Part shown: positions 35,629 to 43,376 of the stretch, one piece after another | How positions within the stretch are numbered: the first letter of the stretch is position 1 | Layout of the letters: the number at the start of each line of letters is the position of its first letter | Source: Roseofilum halophilum BLCC-M91 | GTDB lineage: Bacteria; Cyanobacteriota; Cyanobacteriia; Cyanobacteriales; Desertifilaceae | NCBI RefSeq assembly: GCF_030068445.1 | Contig: NZ_JAQPOK010000001.1 | Span: 1 to 64,000 of the forward strand | Reading direction: 5' to 3' | DNA: 64,000 nt | Made by a program: the position numbers and the translations under genes | The notes under the pieces: model-generated | What the model was told of the DNA's origin: nothing | What the model saw: the letters and a program-made list of their open reading frames with translations, nothing else | Database searches by the model: none

Positions 35629-35644
35629 TCGGTAATCGGTCATG
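35617..35644 (+). repeat. Heptameric tandem repeat (GGTAATC) over the dndE stop
   Basis: GGTAATC repeated three times (35617-35637) plus a degenerate fourth (GGTCATG). The first copy encodes part of the last residues of DndE, and the stop TAA lies in the second copy. Same STRR class as elsewhere in the window. Confidence 0.8.
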
Positions 35645-35943
35645 GTGTCTATGCTTTACTATTGCAAAAATGAGGCAATAAAGTACAACGGCTTTTGAGC
35701 CAGCTTATTGATAATTCTTCTGGATTAATTTAGGTTATCTAGTCCCAGAGATTAAAAGAAGATTCTGATTAAAGGTAGGTTGACAAAAGAAAGACGATCG
35801 TTTATAAGGCTTTCTATCTAGGTTAGATAGCAAGATTCACAAAACTTAAGATGAAATTTAATTAGGAATTCCTCTCATTAGTTGTACAATGTCTGGTGGA
35901 TGAATTTTTAGTAACTTTTCTCAAAGAAAACGACAGGACAACC
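35629..35943. other. Long gene-free region upstream of futA
   Basis: About 315 bases, relatively A/T-rich, without a gene. It holds the end of the heptamer repeat and a perfect 7-bp inverted repeat (35814-35830: CTATCTA-GGT-TAGATAG). I see no convincing Fur box, though futA is usually iron-controlled. A promoter is expected in its right half. No terminator is obvious. Confidence 0.5.
35814..35830. promoter_or_regulatory. Inverted repeat upstream of futA, possible operator
   Basis: CTATCTA / TAGATAG, perfect 7-bp arms around GGT, about 110 bases before the futA start. Could be a regulator site or a small stem-loop in the futA leader. It does not match a known iron box. Confidence 0.35.
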
Positions 35944-37005
35944 ATGAGATTGAATCGACGACACTTTATTCTGGCTGCGGGAACAGGAATCGTAGCCGTT
36001 GCCAGCAAGAATCTTATCAGTAGGGGGCCGGCGATCGCCCAACGAACGGCTGTAAACCTCTACTCTTCCCGTCACTACGACACCGATGATGAACTCTACG
36101 ACAGCTTCTCGCGAGCGACAGGGGTGAGAGTGAACCTGATCGAAGGGGATGCCGAACAACTGATCGAACGGGTCAAAAGTGAAGGAGCCAATACCAGGGC
36201 AGATATTTTACTAACCGTTGATGGGGGTAACCTGTGGCGAGCCAAACAAGATGGCATCCTACAACCGATTAGCTCTTCCACCCTGAATCAGAAAATCCCC
36301 AGTAACCTCCGAGACCCCCAAGGCCATTGGTTTGCCTTCTCCAAGCGGGCCAGGGTGATTATGTACAATAAGAATAAGGTGAGTAAATCCCAACTCTCCA
36401 CCTATGAAGATTTAGCCGATCCCAAATGGAAAGGGAAAATCTTGATTAGAAGTTCGAGTAATATTTACAACCAATCCCTCCTGGGTTCCCTCTTAGCGGC
36501 CCATGGTGCAGAGAAGACCCTAGCGTGGGCTAGAGGGGTGGTTTCTAATTTTGCGCGATCGCCAGAAGGCAACGATACGGCCCAAATTAAAGCTTGTGCT
36601 GCGGGAGTTGGGGATATCGCCATTGCCAATAGCTACTATCTAGCTCGTCTGGGTAAATCTAGCCAACGGGAAGATCAACAAGTATTCAATACTGTAGGCA
36701 TCTTTTTCCCCAACCAAACCGGCCCCAACGGTCGCGGAACCCATGTCAACATCAGTGGGGGTGGTGTCGTTAAGCACGCGAAAAACAAACAGGCGGCGAT
36801 CGAGTTTTTAGAACATCTGGCCGAGCGTCAAGCTCAACAGTTTTTCGCTGAAGGCAATAACGAGTATCCCGTTGTCTCTGGTGTTCCCCTCGATCCCGTT
36901 TTGCAAAGTTTTGGCAGTTTTAAGGCCGATCCGCTCAACCCAGATGTCTTCGGTAAAAATAATGCAGAAGCCTTAAAAATTATGGATCGAGCCGGTTGGA
37001 AATAA
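35944..37005 (+). CDS. futA: Iron(III) ABC transporter substrate-binding protein FutA
   Basis: 353 residues from ATG 35944 (RLNRRHF follows; the open frame starts 16 codons earlier). A Tat-type signal (NRRHFILAAGTGIVAVAS) precedes the mature protein. Marks of the FutA/IdiA iron-binding class: VNLYSSRHYDTDDELYDSF, TVDGGNLWRAKQDGILQPI, SKRARVIMYNKNKV and NISGGGVVKHAKNKQAAIEFLEHL. It binds Fe3+ in the periplasm or protects photosystem II under iron stress. No futB/futC genes are next to it. The RR signal ties it to the Tat pathway encoded here by tatA. Confidence 0.94.
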   Translation: MRLNRRHFILAAGTGIVAVASKNLISRGPAIAQRTAVNLYSSRHYDTDDELYDSFSRATGVRVNLIEGDAEQLIERVKSEGANTRADILLTVDGGNLWRAKQDGILQPISSSTLNQKIPSNLRDPQGHWFAFSKRARVIMYNKNKVSKSQLSTYEDLADPKWKGKILIRSSSNIYNQSLLGSLLAAHGAEKTLAWARGVVSNFARSPEGNDTAQIKACAAGVGDIAIANSYYLARLGKSSQREDQQVFNTVGIFFPNQTGPNGRGTHVNISGGGVVKHAKNKQAAIEFLEHLAERQAQQFFAEGNNEYPVVSGVPLDPVLQSFGSFKADPLNPDVFGKNNAEALKIMDRAGWK

Positions 37006-37038
37006 GCCACAAGCTCTAGCCAGTTAATGGGTTAAAAA

Positions 37039-37102
37039 GCGGGCAAGATGCCCGCACTCCTGGAATTCTTTGATATAGCTGGAGTGGGAGCATCTTGCTC
37101 CC
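37039..37102. repeat. Pair of related hairpins after futA
   Basis: Bases 37039-37060 and 37081-37102 are inverted copies of each other (18 of 22 positions). Each arm also contains its own hairpin: GCGGGCA/TGCCCGC on the left and GGGAGCA/TGCTCCC on the right. The four differences between copies keep both hairpins paired. It is a twin REP-like element and may double as the futA terminator. Confidence 0.75.
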
Positions 37103-37178
37103 TGGATTTTTAATTAGGGTATTTAATCGGACTTGATAGAATCGGAGAATAGAGTTATAATTGATACAAAACAGACCC

Positions 37179-37445
37179 ATGAAAGGCGATCGCCATCTTC
37201 TCCAACTCCCCCATATCCCCCTACAAACCAAAGAACTGCTTCCAGAATCTTCTGGAATCTATTACGTTCTCGATAAATCCCACAAAGTGTGGTACATCGG
37301 CCAAGCCAAAAACATCTGTAAACGCTGGAAAGGCAAAACCCATCATCGCAATGACATTAACCTTTCAACGAGAAAAAGTAGCCAAAAAGTAAACCTTCCT
37401 CTGTTTTTTTCAGGTCAATTTAGGACTATCGAATTAAAAATATAA
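37179..37445 (+). pseudogene. GIY-YIG nuclease-like gene, truncated
   Basis: About 88 residues from ATG 37179. GIY-YIG marks are clear: SSGIYYVLDKSHKVWYIGQAKNICKRWKGKTHHR, with both GIY (here GIYYV) and YIG boxes. After the HHR the sequence loses family character (NDINLSTRKSSQ...) and stops, about half the normal length, so the domain lacks its metal-binding part. A remnant is the best reading. It sits in a region of gene remnants next to the restriction-modification pair. Confidence 0.7.
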
Positions 37446-37469
37446 TATCAGTACCTATTACTGGTAAAA

Positions 37470-37613
37470 TCAACCCAACGTTTTCGTGCGGTTAAACTGA
37501 GAAATGCGTTCGCGGTTAACTGTCCCTACAACCCACAGAATTAGAATATTAGTATCAATCAAAATTCCTTTGTGTCGATATTTTTTATAAATATCTTGAA
37601 TTTCATCTATCAT
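37470..37613 (-). pseudogene. Truncated PIN-domain (VapC-like) toxin gene
   Basis: A 47-residue frame: MIDEIQDIYKKYRHKGILID, then TNILILWVVG and a short tail ending NRTKTLG. ILIDTNIL is the first PIN active-site strand. The frame stops at 37470-37472, where a full PIN protein would need about 80 more residues, so it is a fragment. Its start overlaps the upstream gene's stop in ATGA, as in a toxin-antitoxin pair. It was found by reading the reverse strand directly; it is too short for common length cutoffs. Confidence 0.72.
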
Positions 37614-37888
37614 AATTCTCGAATTTTCATCGACTCAACTTCATTTGTTCTTGAGTTGATTGTAAATATCTTATAGACTCGTTCATATTGCCGGTTATCG
37701 GCAACGGGCAATAGAGGATTTTGCTTGATTTTAGTGGGGCGGGTATATCCCAAAGTAATCAGCCATTTATCTTCAGAAAACTCAACTTCTTCAAGTCGTA
37801 AGTCTTCAATCTCTTCCCCCAACTGAGGCAAAAGTTTTTCAAAGTAAGCTTTCGCTAGGCGTACTGCTTGTTCAACCTGTCGTGCCAT
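37610..37888 (-). CDS. Hypothetical protein paired with the broken PIN gene
   Basis: 92 residues. Helical N-terminus (ARQVEQAVRLAKAYFEKLLPQLGEEIEDLRLEEVEF) then beta strands (WLITLGYTRPTKI, YKIFTINSRTNEVESMKIREL). This is a family I have seen next to PIN genes in cyanobacteria but I do not know a function; the likely role is partner or antitoxin of the downstream PIN protein. The ATGA overlap supports that. With the toxin truncated, it is a leftover partner. Confidence 0.62.
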   Translation of the reverse strand: MARQVEQAVRLAKAYFEKLLPQLGEEIEDLRLEEVEFSEDKWLITLGYTRPTKIKQNPLLPVADNRQYERVYKIFTINSRTNEVESMKIREL

Positions 37889-37980
37889 AAATAATTAACC
37901 TCTAGATTGCTTTCAATGTTATACTATAATTCTACTTCGTAGAGTAACACAGCTTAGATTGTGAACTGCACCCGATCTAG

Positions 37981-38094
37981 TCATTTAACTGTTTTGTCAT
38001 TAAAAAAACGATTATAGCGTTGATAGCCGACTCTGTGATAAAGTTGTAAAATGATCTCTAAATCAGTTAGCTCTGCCACTCTATAGTTAATCAT
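37981..38094 (-). pseudogene. Short remnant resembling a GNAT acetyltransferase N-terminus
   Basis: A 37-residue frame, MINYRVAELTDLEIILQLYH then RVGYQRYNRFFNDKTVK, ending in TGA. The IRxAELxDLxxILxLY-like opening is what many GNAT-family proteins start with. Nothing downstream continues the fold. Could be a chance frame; the family suggestion is weak. Confidence 0.3.
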
Positions 38095-38214
38095 GATGAT
38101 TTTCTTCCTCTGAAAGTCAACCATTTATAAGTCAATTATACAACATTCGATCGCCGACCCAGTAGAATAAGCTATCATCCTCTGAAGTCAAGCAACTTAA
38201 ATATACCCTTCCAT

Positions 38215-39645
38215 ATGCCTCCAGATAATCTCAATTCCAAAGTTAATGTTAGTGATTGCTTGTCCAAAATTGAATTACTGGATCGAGAACTATATGAGTA
38301 TTTTTATTCGGTAATTATAATTAACTCAGTCCTAAAAAGAAAGCATATTAGTTTTCAAGGAAATAAAGACCGCTCATATTATAGACTCTACAAGTATAAA
38401 GAAGCTTTTTCTGCGGACTTAGTAGAATATTTATTCCAGCAATATCCAGTTCTAGAAGGGAAAATTCTCGATCCTTTCGCTGGTTCTGGGACAGCTCTAT
38501 TTGCCTGCTCCTCTTTAGGTTACGATGCTGATGGGATTGAACTATTACCCGTGGGGCAAAAAATTATAGAGGCCAACTTAATTGCTAGGGAGGGGAACAA
38601 AAACCGGATTTTATCAAGGCTAGAATATTGGTTGGTTCAACAACCTTGGAATAGAGAAGGAAAATGCCAAGAGTTGAATACATTACGAATTACCCATGGT
38701 GCATATCCCCAAACAACTCAAAATAAAATAGGACGTTATATTTATGATATTCAGAATGAAGATATAGAGACTAAAGAACTCTTATTATTTGCCTTATTAT
38801 CTATCTTAGAATCGATCAGTTATACCAGAAAAGATGGGCAATATTTGCGATGGGATTACAGGGCTGATCGTAACCAAAGTGCTAATACATTTAACAAGGG
38901 TAAAATATTATCATTCGATGAAGCTATCGATCGGCAGATCAATCAAATTAGGGAAGATTTAATACATCACGATCGACCCCAGGATTTATTCTCATTGCTT
39001 CAAGGAGATTTGAATAAAGGACAGATCAATTTACTCAAAGGGTCTTGTTTAGATATTTTACCTGAATTAAAATCTGAACATTATTCAGGAATTATGACTT
39101 CCCCCCCTTACTGCAACCGTTATGACTATACACGAACTTATGCCTTAGAACATGCAGTGCTGGGAGTCAATGAAATTGAATTAGTGCGTTTGCGCCAGGC
39201 TATGTTAACTTGTACGGTAGAAAACAAGTTTAAAGATCTAATTACTTTCAATCAATCATGGAAAACTGCTATTAATATTTGTAACCAGATGCCGTTATTA
39301 CAACAAATTTTTAATGACCTCGATCATCAAAAACAGACCAAGCAGTTGAATAATCCAGGAATTGTGCGTATGGTAAAAGGGTATTTTTATGAGATGGCTT
39401 GTACAATCCAAGAATGCTATCGTGTTTTACAAAGAAATGGGAAGATGTTTATGGTTAATGATAATGTTAGATATGCGGGAATATCTATATCAGTAGATCT
39501 AATCCTCTCAAAAATAGCCGAAGAGCTTGGCTTTACGATTAAAAATATTATGGTTCTTCCTCAAGGAAAAGGGAATAGTTCTCAACAAATGGGTAGACAT
39601 GGACGACAACCTTTAAGAAAATGTATTTATGTTTGGGAAAAGTAA
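38215..39645 (+). CDS. N4-cytosine DNA methyltransferase of an AvaI-like type II system
   Basis: 476 residues. SAM-binding motif DPFAGSGT at 86-93, catalytic motif TSPPY at 295-299 (N4-cytosine type), and a C-terminal GKMFMVNDNVRYAGISISVDLILSKIAEELGF. The motif order (SAM motif first, SPPY later, with a long insert between) is unusual for classic beta-class enzymes and fits M.AvaI-like proteins. The partner gene 6 bases downstream is an AvaI/BsoBI-type endonuclease, so it probably protects CYCGRG sites. Codon use looks more A/T-rich than the neighbours, suggesting recent arrival. Confidence 0.88.
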   Translation: MPPDNLNSKVNVSDCLSKIELLDRELYEYFYSVIIINSVLKRKHISFQGNKDRSYYRLYKYKEAFSADLVEYLFQQYPVLEGKILDPFAGSGTALFACSSLGYDADGIELLPVGQKIIEANLIAREGNKNRILSRLEYWLVQQPWNREGKCQELNTLRITHGAYPQTTQNKIGRYIYDIQNEDIETKELLLFALLSILESISYTRKDGQYLRWDYRADRNQSANTFNKGKILSFDEAIDRQINQIREDLIHHDRPQDLFSLLQGDLNKGQINLLKGSCLDILPELKSEHYSGIMTSPPYCNRYDYTRTYALEHAVLGVNEIELVRLRQAMLTCTVENKFKDLITFNQSWKTAINICNQMPLLQQIFNDLDHQKQTKQLNNPGIVRMVKGYFYEMACTIQECYRVLQRNGKMFMVNDNVRYAGISISVDLILSKIAEELGFTIKNIMVLPQGKGNSSQQMGRHGRQPLRKCIYVWEK

Positions 39646-39651
39646 ATTTAA

Positions 39652-40611
39652 ATGTCATTTCATAAACATTTAAGAATTTATGAGGACTTGATTACTCCTT
39701 ACGATCAGATCCGATCGGGATTCATTTCTTTAGCATTAGAGAAAAATAAAAAAGCCACCCCTTTTATTGAAGAAGCAAAAGCACTTAAGGTCTTGGCATC
39801 AAGAGCTAAAGATCCCAAGGAGTTATTAACGATAAATAACATAAATGATGCATTACTTACAGCAGCCGGTATTTCTGGCAAGGCTAAAAATCACTTACGA
39901 GAATCGGATAAACAAGAAGCGATTAGAAATTTGCTAGAAAATTTTTTGGAGCCATCAGGCAATTCATTTATTGATGAATTAGTGTATCGCTTTCTGCTGA
40001 CTAGAGGGGATGCTCTTGGGGGTAGAATTCGGAATTTAGCGGGTGCATTAGGTCTGTGGGGATTTACGAGAGTTTTTATATCTACTTGCTCAGTCCGTGG
40101 ACTCAATTTACAGTATCTGGATATCAAAAGTCAACATTGGATGGCTTACAATTTTGAGCCAGAAATTGAGAAACAGGTTAAAGGTTTACATTGGATATCA
40201 GATCATCATGAACGAACTTTAATCTATAACTTAACTGTTCCAACTGTGAAGAAGAATGTAGATATTTGCCTATTGAATGCTTCCCCCCACGACATTACTT
40301 TGGGTAAAAATAAGGATTCAGCACATTATCAATCGGAAAACTATCTTGCTCTGGGAGAACTTAAAGGAGGAATTGATCCAGCAGGAGCAGATGAGCATTG
40401 GAAAACCGCAAACTCAGCACTTGGACGGATCAGAAAAGCTTTCTCAGATCAAAATTGCTATCCTAAAATGTTTTTTATTGGTGCAGCGATCGCCGATCAT
40501 ATGGCTCAAGAAATCTATCAGCAACTGAACGATCGCCGTTTAACCAATGCCGCAAATTTAACGAATGAAGAGCAAGTTGTTTCGTTATGTGATTGGCTAT
40601 TAAACCTATGA
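39652..40611 (+). CDS. AvaI/BsoBI-family type II restriction endonuclease
   Basis: 319 residues, same size as AvaI. The active-site region YLALGELKGGIDPAGADEHWKTA is very characteristic: E236, K238 and H249 show the same spacing as the catalytic E240, K242, H253 of BsoBI; D204 is the likely fourth residue. BsoBI and AvaI cut CYCGRG. The upstream methyltransferase completes the system. The stop overlaps the pbpC start by 4 bases (ATGA). Recognition of CYCGRG is inferred from homology. No controller gene is seen. Confidence 0.9.
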   Translation: MSFHKHLRIYEDLITPYDQIRSGFISLALEKNKKATPFIEEAKALKVLASRAKDPKELLTINNINDALLTAAGISGKAKNHLRESDKQEAIRNLLENFLEPSGNSFIDELVYRFLLTRGDALGGRIRNLAGALGLWGFTRVFISTCSVRGLNLQYLDIKSQHWMAYNFEPEIEKQVKGLHWISDHHERTLIYNLTVPTVKKNVDICLLNASPHDITLGKNKDSAHYQSENYLALGELKGGIDPAGADEHWKTANSALGRIRKAFSDQNCYPKMFFIGAAIADHMAQEIYQQLNDRRLTNAANLTNEEQVVSLCDWLLNL

Positions 40612-42965
40612 AGAGCTTCTACTTAAGCTTTATGCAATACTTCCTTAAACTCTGGCATGGAAAATATAAACTCCCCTTCCGAATCTTATTTGGTGTGATT
40701 TTACTCGGCTTAATCGTTCGCTCTGTACCCTATCTTATCCCCATTCGCGCCCAAGATATCGCGCAAACGGACGGTGCAATCACGTTTGAAGACCGTCATG
40801 GAGTGCCCCTGGGAACCTTGCTCACCCGCGACCAAGATCATACGATGGTGGTTTCTCTGGATGATATTTCGCCCTATTTTATTCAAGCGATTATTGCGGC
40901 GGAAGATAAGCGTTATTATGAGCATGGTTCGGTGGATTTTATTGCGGTTTCTCGTGCGATTTTAGAGGCTTTTCAAGCTAGAGAAATTGTGAGCGGAGCT
41001 TCAACCATTACGATGCAACTGGCGCGGATGCTCTATCCGACTCACCGTACTCTCCCGAATAAAGTGGGTGAAATTTGGACATCCTGGCGCTTAAGTGCGG
41101 GTATGGATAAGGATACTGTCCTAGCTGCATATATTAACCGCTTACCTATGGGAAGTAATCTTTATGGCGTGGAAGCTGCGGCTCGTACTTATTTTGGTCT
41201 TCCGGCTGCGGACTTGAATTTGGCTCAAGCGACGTTGCTGGCATCGCTTCCCAATGACCCTATCGACCTCGACCCCTACCACCATTGGCAAGCGTTGAAA
41301 ATTCGGCAGCGTTATGTTTTAGACCGGATGGTGGCGGATAAGATGGTTACGGCTATGGAGGCAGAACGGGCGTATAGTGAACAAGTTTATCTGCGATCGC
41401 GACAACAGGGAATCCTTGCCGCCCCCCATTTCCTCTTCTGGGTTGCCCAGCAGCTCCCCACCCCCGACGGAGGAACCATCCGCACCACCCTAGATAGCTC
41501 CCTCCAGCAGTTTGTCGCCACCCAAGTGCAGCAAGTGGTGGACGCTCTTGCCCCCCAACAAGTCCACCATGCAGCCGCCCTGGTTATCGATAATCATACC
41601 GGGGAAGTCTTGGCCTATGTTGGTTCTCCCAACTACTTCAACGACAGCCAACAGGGGCAAAATGATGGGGTGCAAGCCTTGCGCCAACCCGGTTCCACCC
41701 TGAAACCTTTCCTCTACCAACTGGCGCTGGAACAACAGGTTATCCGTCCCCAAACCATCTTGGCGGACGTGCCCACTACTTATGCTATTCCTGGCGCGAA
41801 ACTATACAAACCGGTGGACTATAGCGAAACCTTTTTAGGGCCGGTGCGGGTACGTTTGGCTCTGGCTAATTCTCTGAATGTGCCCGCCGTGCGCGTGTTA
41901 GAAGAAGTGGGAGTTCCGGTGTTTCTCAATCACTTGCGGGAACTGGGATTTACCCATCTGAGCCATGAGCCAGAATACTATGGATTAGGCTTAACTTTGG
42001 GCAGTGGCGAGGTGAGTTTATGGGAGTTAGGGAGGGCGTATCTGAGATTGGCACATGACGGTAAACCCGTGCCTTTAGTTACCTATTTTGGGGAAGAAAC
42101 AGAAGCAGCAGAAACGCCCACAGAGACGACTTCTTGGGAACTGATACGAGATATGCTTGGCGATCGCCATGCCCGTGCTACCAGTTTTGGGGTAGACTCA
42201 GTATTAAACTTGCCCTTTCCTGCGGCCGTCAAAACCGGCACATCCTCCGACTATCGCGATACCTGGACAGTCGGCTTTAGCGCAGATTATACTGTTGCCA
42301 CCTGGGTGGGTAACTTTGACGGAACCGCCATGCAGCAAGTCTCCGGAGTCATGGGAGCAGCTCCCCTCTGGCATCGAATTATGCAACAGTTACATGAAAC
42401 TAGAGAACCGGCCGATTTTGCGCCTCCATCCGGTTTAGTTCAGCACCCCATTTGTGCCGTTACCGGACAAATTCTTGGGGATCAATCTCAATTTGAATCT
42501 GGTGTAGGGGCGGGTTTCAAACCCGCCCCTACTTGTCCTTCTGCCATTGTTTTAGAATACCTCTATCCCCAAGACATCCAACAATCCAATACTCAAAACC
42601 AGCCCCTAGAACTGCCCCCAGAATATAATGAATGGCTTTCCCAACAGCCAGAAAACCAGTGGCAAGGAGAACCGAGAATTGTCTTTCCTGAAAATGATGA
42701 TTATTTCTTGCTCTCGCCCCAAGCAGAACAGGAAAATCGCCTAGAATTCAAACTAGCGGGTAAAATTGAAGACCCGCTAGAATGGTGGTTAAATGGTGAA
42801 AAAATCGCCACAACTCAATCTAATTCCCTATTTTGGAATATGAAACTAGGCAGTTGGGAACTGGAAGTAAAAACCGCCGGAGGAGAACCCAAAAGTCAGA
42901 TTATTTTTCAAGTCCAAGAAGCGCCGCAAAAACGAACCCGTCGCGGCTTTTCCATCGCCGATTAG
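40608..42965 (+). CDS. pbpC: Penicillin-binding protein 1C
   Basis: 785 residues from ATG 40608, overlapping the endonuclease stop. Order: N-terminal membrane anchor (about 24-43), glycosyltransferase GT51 (AAEDKRYYEHGSVD, ASTITMQLAR, MGSNLYGVEAAA), transpeptidase (QPGSTLKPFLYQ active-site serine, ANSLNVPAV, AAVKTGTSSDYRDTWTVG), and a C-terminal BiPBP_C-type domain. It polymerises and cross-links peptidoglycan at the plasma membrane. An in-frame palindrome (42504-42532) adds about 11 residues between the two C-terminal parts. Original promoter and start were probably displaced by the insertion of the restriction-modification genes. Confidence 0.93.
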   Translation: MKSFYLSFMQYFLKLWHGKYKLPFRILFGVILLGLIVRSVPYLIPIRAQDIAQTDGAITFEDRHGVPLGTLLTRDQDHTMVVSLDDISPYFIQAIIAAEDKRYYEHGSVDFIAVSRAILEAFQAREIVSGASTITMQLARMLYPTHRTLPNKVGEIWTSWRLSAGMDKDTVLAAYINRLPMGSNLYGVEAAARTYFGLPAADLNLAQATLLASLPNDPIDLDPYHHWQALKIRQRYVLDRMVADKMVTAMEAERAYSEQVYLRSRQQGILAAPHFLFWVAQQLPTPDGGTIRTTLDSSLQQFVATQVQQVVDALAPQQVHHAAALVIDNHTGEVLAYVGSPNYFNDSQQGQNDGVQALRQPGSTLKPFLYQLALEQQVIRPQTILADVPTTYAIPGAKLYKPVDYSETFLGPVRVRLALANSLNVPAVRVLEEVGVPVFLNHLRELGFTHLSHEPEYYGLGLTLGSGEVSLWELGRAYLRLAHDGKPVPLVTYFGEETEAAETPTETTSWELIRDMLGDRHARATSFGVDSVLNLPFPAAVKTGTSSDYRDTWTVGFSADYTVATWVGNFDGTAMQQVSGVMGAAPLWHRIMQQLHETREPADFAPPSGLVQHPICAVTGQILGDQSQFESGVGAGFKPAPTCPSAIVLEYLYPQDIQQSNTQNQPLELPPEYNEWLSQQPENQWQGEPRIVFPENDDYFLLSPQAEQENRLEFKLAGKIEDPLEWWLNGEKIATTQSNSLFWNMKLGSWELEVKTAGGEPKSQIIFQVQEAPQKRTRRGFSIAD
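42504..42532. repeat. Perfect palindrome inserted in frame in pbpC
   Basis: GTAGGGGCGGGTTT, one base, then AAACCCGCCCCTAC: 14-bp perfect arms at 42504-42517 and 42519-42532. It encodes VGAGFKPAPT within the linker of PbpC. The outer arm matches the palindrome at 14469-14500. It is a dispersed REP-like repeat that landed in a coding sequence without breaking it. Confidence 0.85.
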
Positions 42966-43306
42966 ACTCCCGGAAAAGAATCAACCACTTTGATTTTAAT
43001 ATCCGGGAAACTGTTGACATATTGAATCTTAAAATCCGGAAAATGATCGACTTGCTTCCATTTTCCACAAGCATCGGGAAACTGTTCAACCCATTTGACC
43101 TTTAAATCGGGAAATGACTCAACCACCTGCACCTGAATATCGGGAAACTGTTCCACCACTTGCACCTTGCCATAAAGCTGGATGCCATTAAAACTGCAAT
43201 TATCTGCATTTATTCCATCCTCTGTTTTTCCTGGCAGAGCTGCTAAAATCATGGCCAGAAAAAGACTTAGACTGAAAATGCTTATTGTTGGGAGCGATCG
43301 CCCCAT
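42962..43306 (-). CDS. Secreted protein with tandem F-P-D repeats
   Basis: 114 residues from ATG 43306, chosen for its AGAGGT ribosome-binding site; two more starts exist upstream. N-terminal signal-like hydrophobic segment (about 7-24), then eight short units built as VxVVExFPD: VQVVEQFPDIQVQVVESFPD, LKVKWVEQFPD, QVDHFPDFKIQYVNSFPD, IKIKVVDSFPG. One unit carries a DACGKWK insert, and a single cysteine precedes the repeats. The repeats suggest an extracellular beta-helix- or ribbon-like protein. I do not know a function. Its stop overlaps the pbpC stop by 4 bases on the opposite strand. Confidence 0.8.
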   Translation of the reverse strand: MGRSLPTISIFSLSLFLAMILAALPGKTEDGINADNCSFNGIQLYGKVQVVEQFPDIQVQVVESFPDLKVKWVEQFPDACGKWKQVDHFPDFKIQYVNSFPDIKIKVVDSFPGV

Positions 43307-43376
43307 GATTTTACCTCTTTTCATTTCACCCAATTATGCTATAATATAGCGTTATTTCCAGAAGTGTTTCAAAACC

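Noticed and set aside
35629-35943. Fur box in front of futA
   Set aside because: No stretch resembles the 19-bp Fur consensus well enough.
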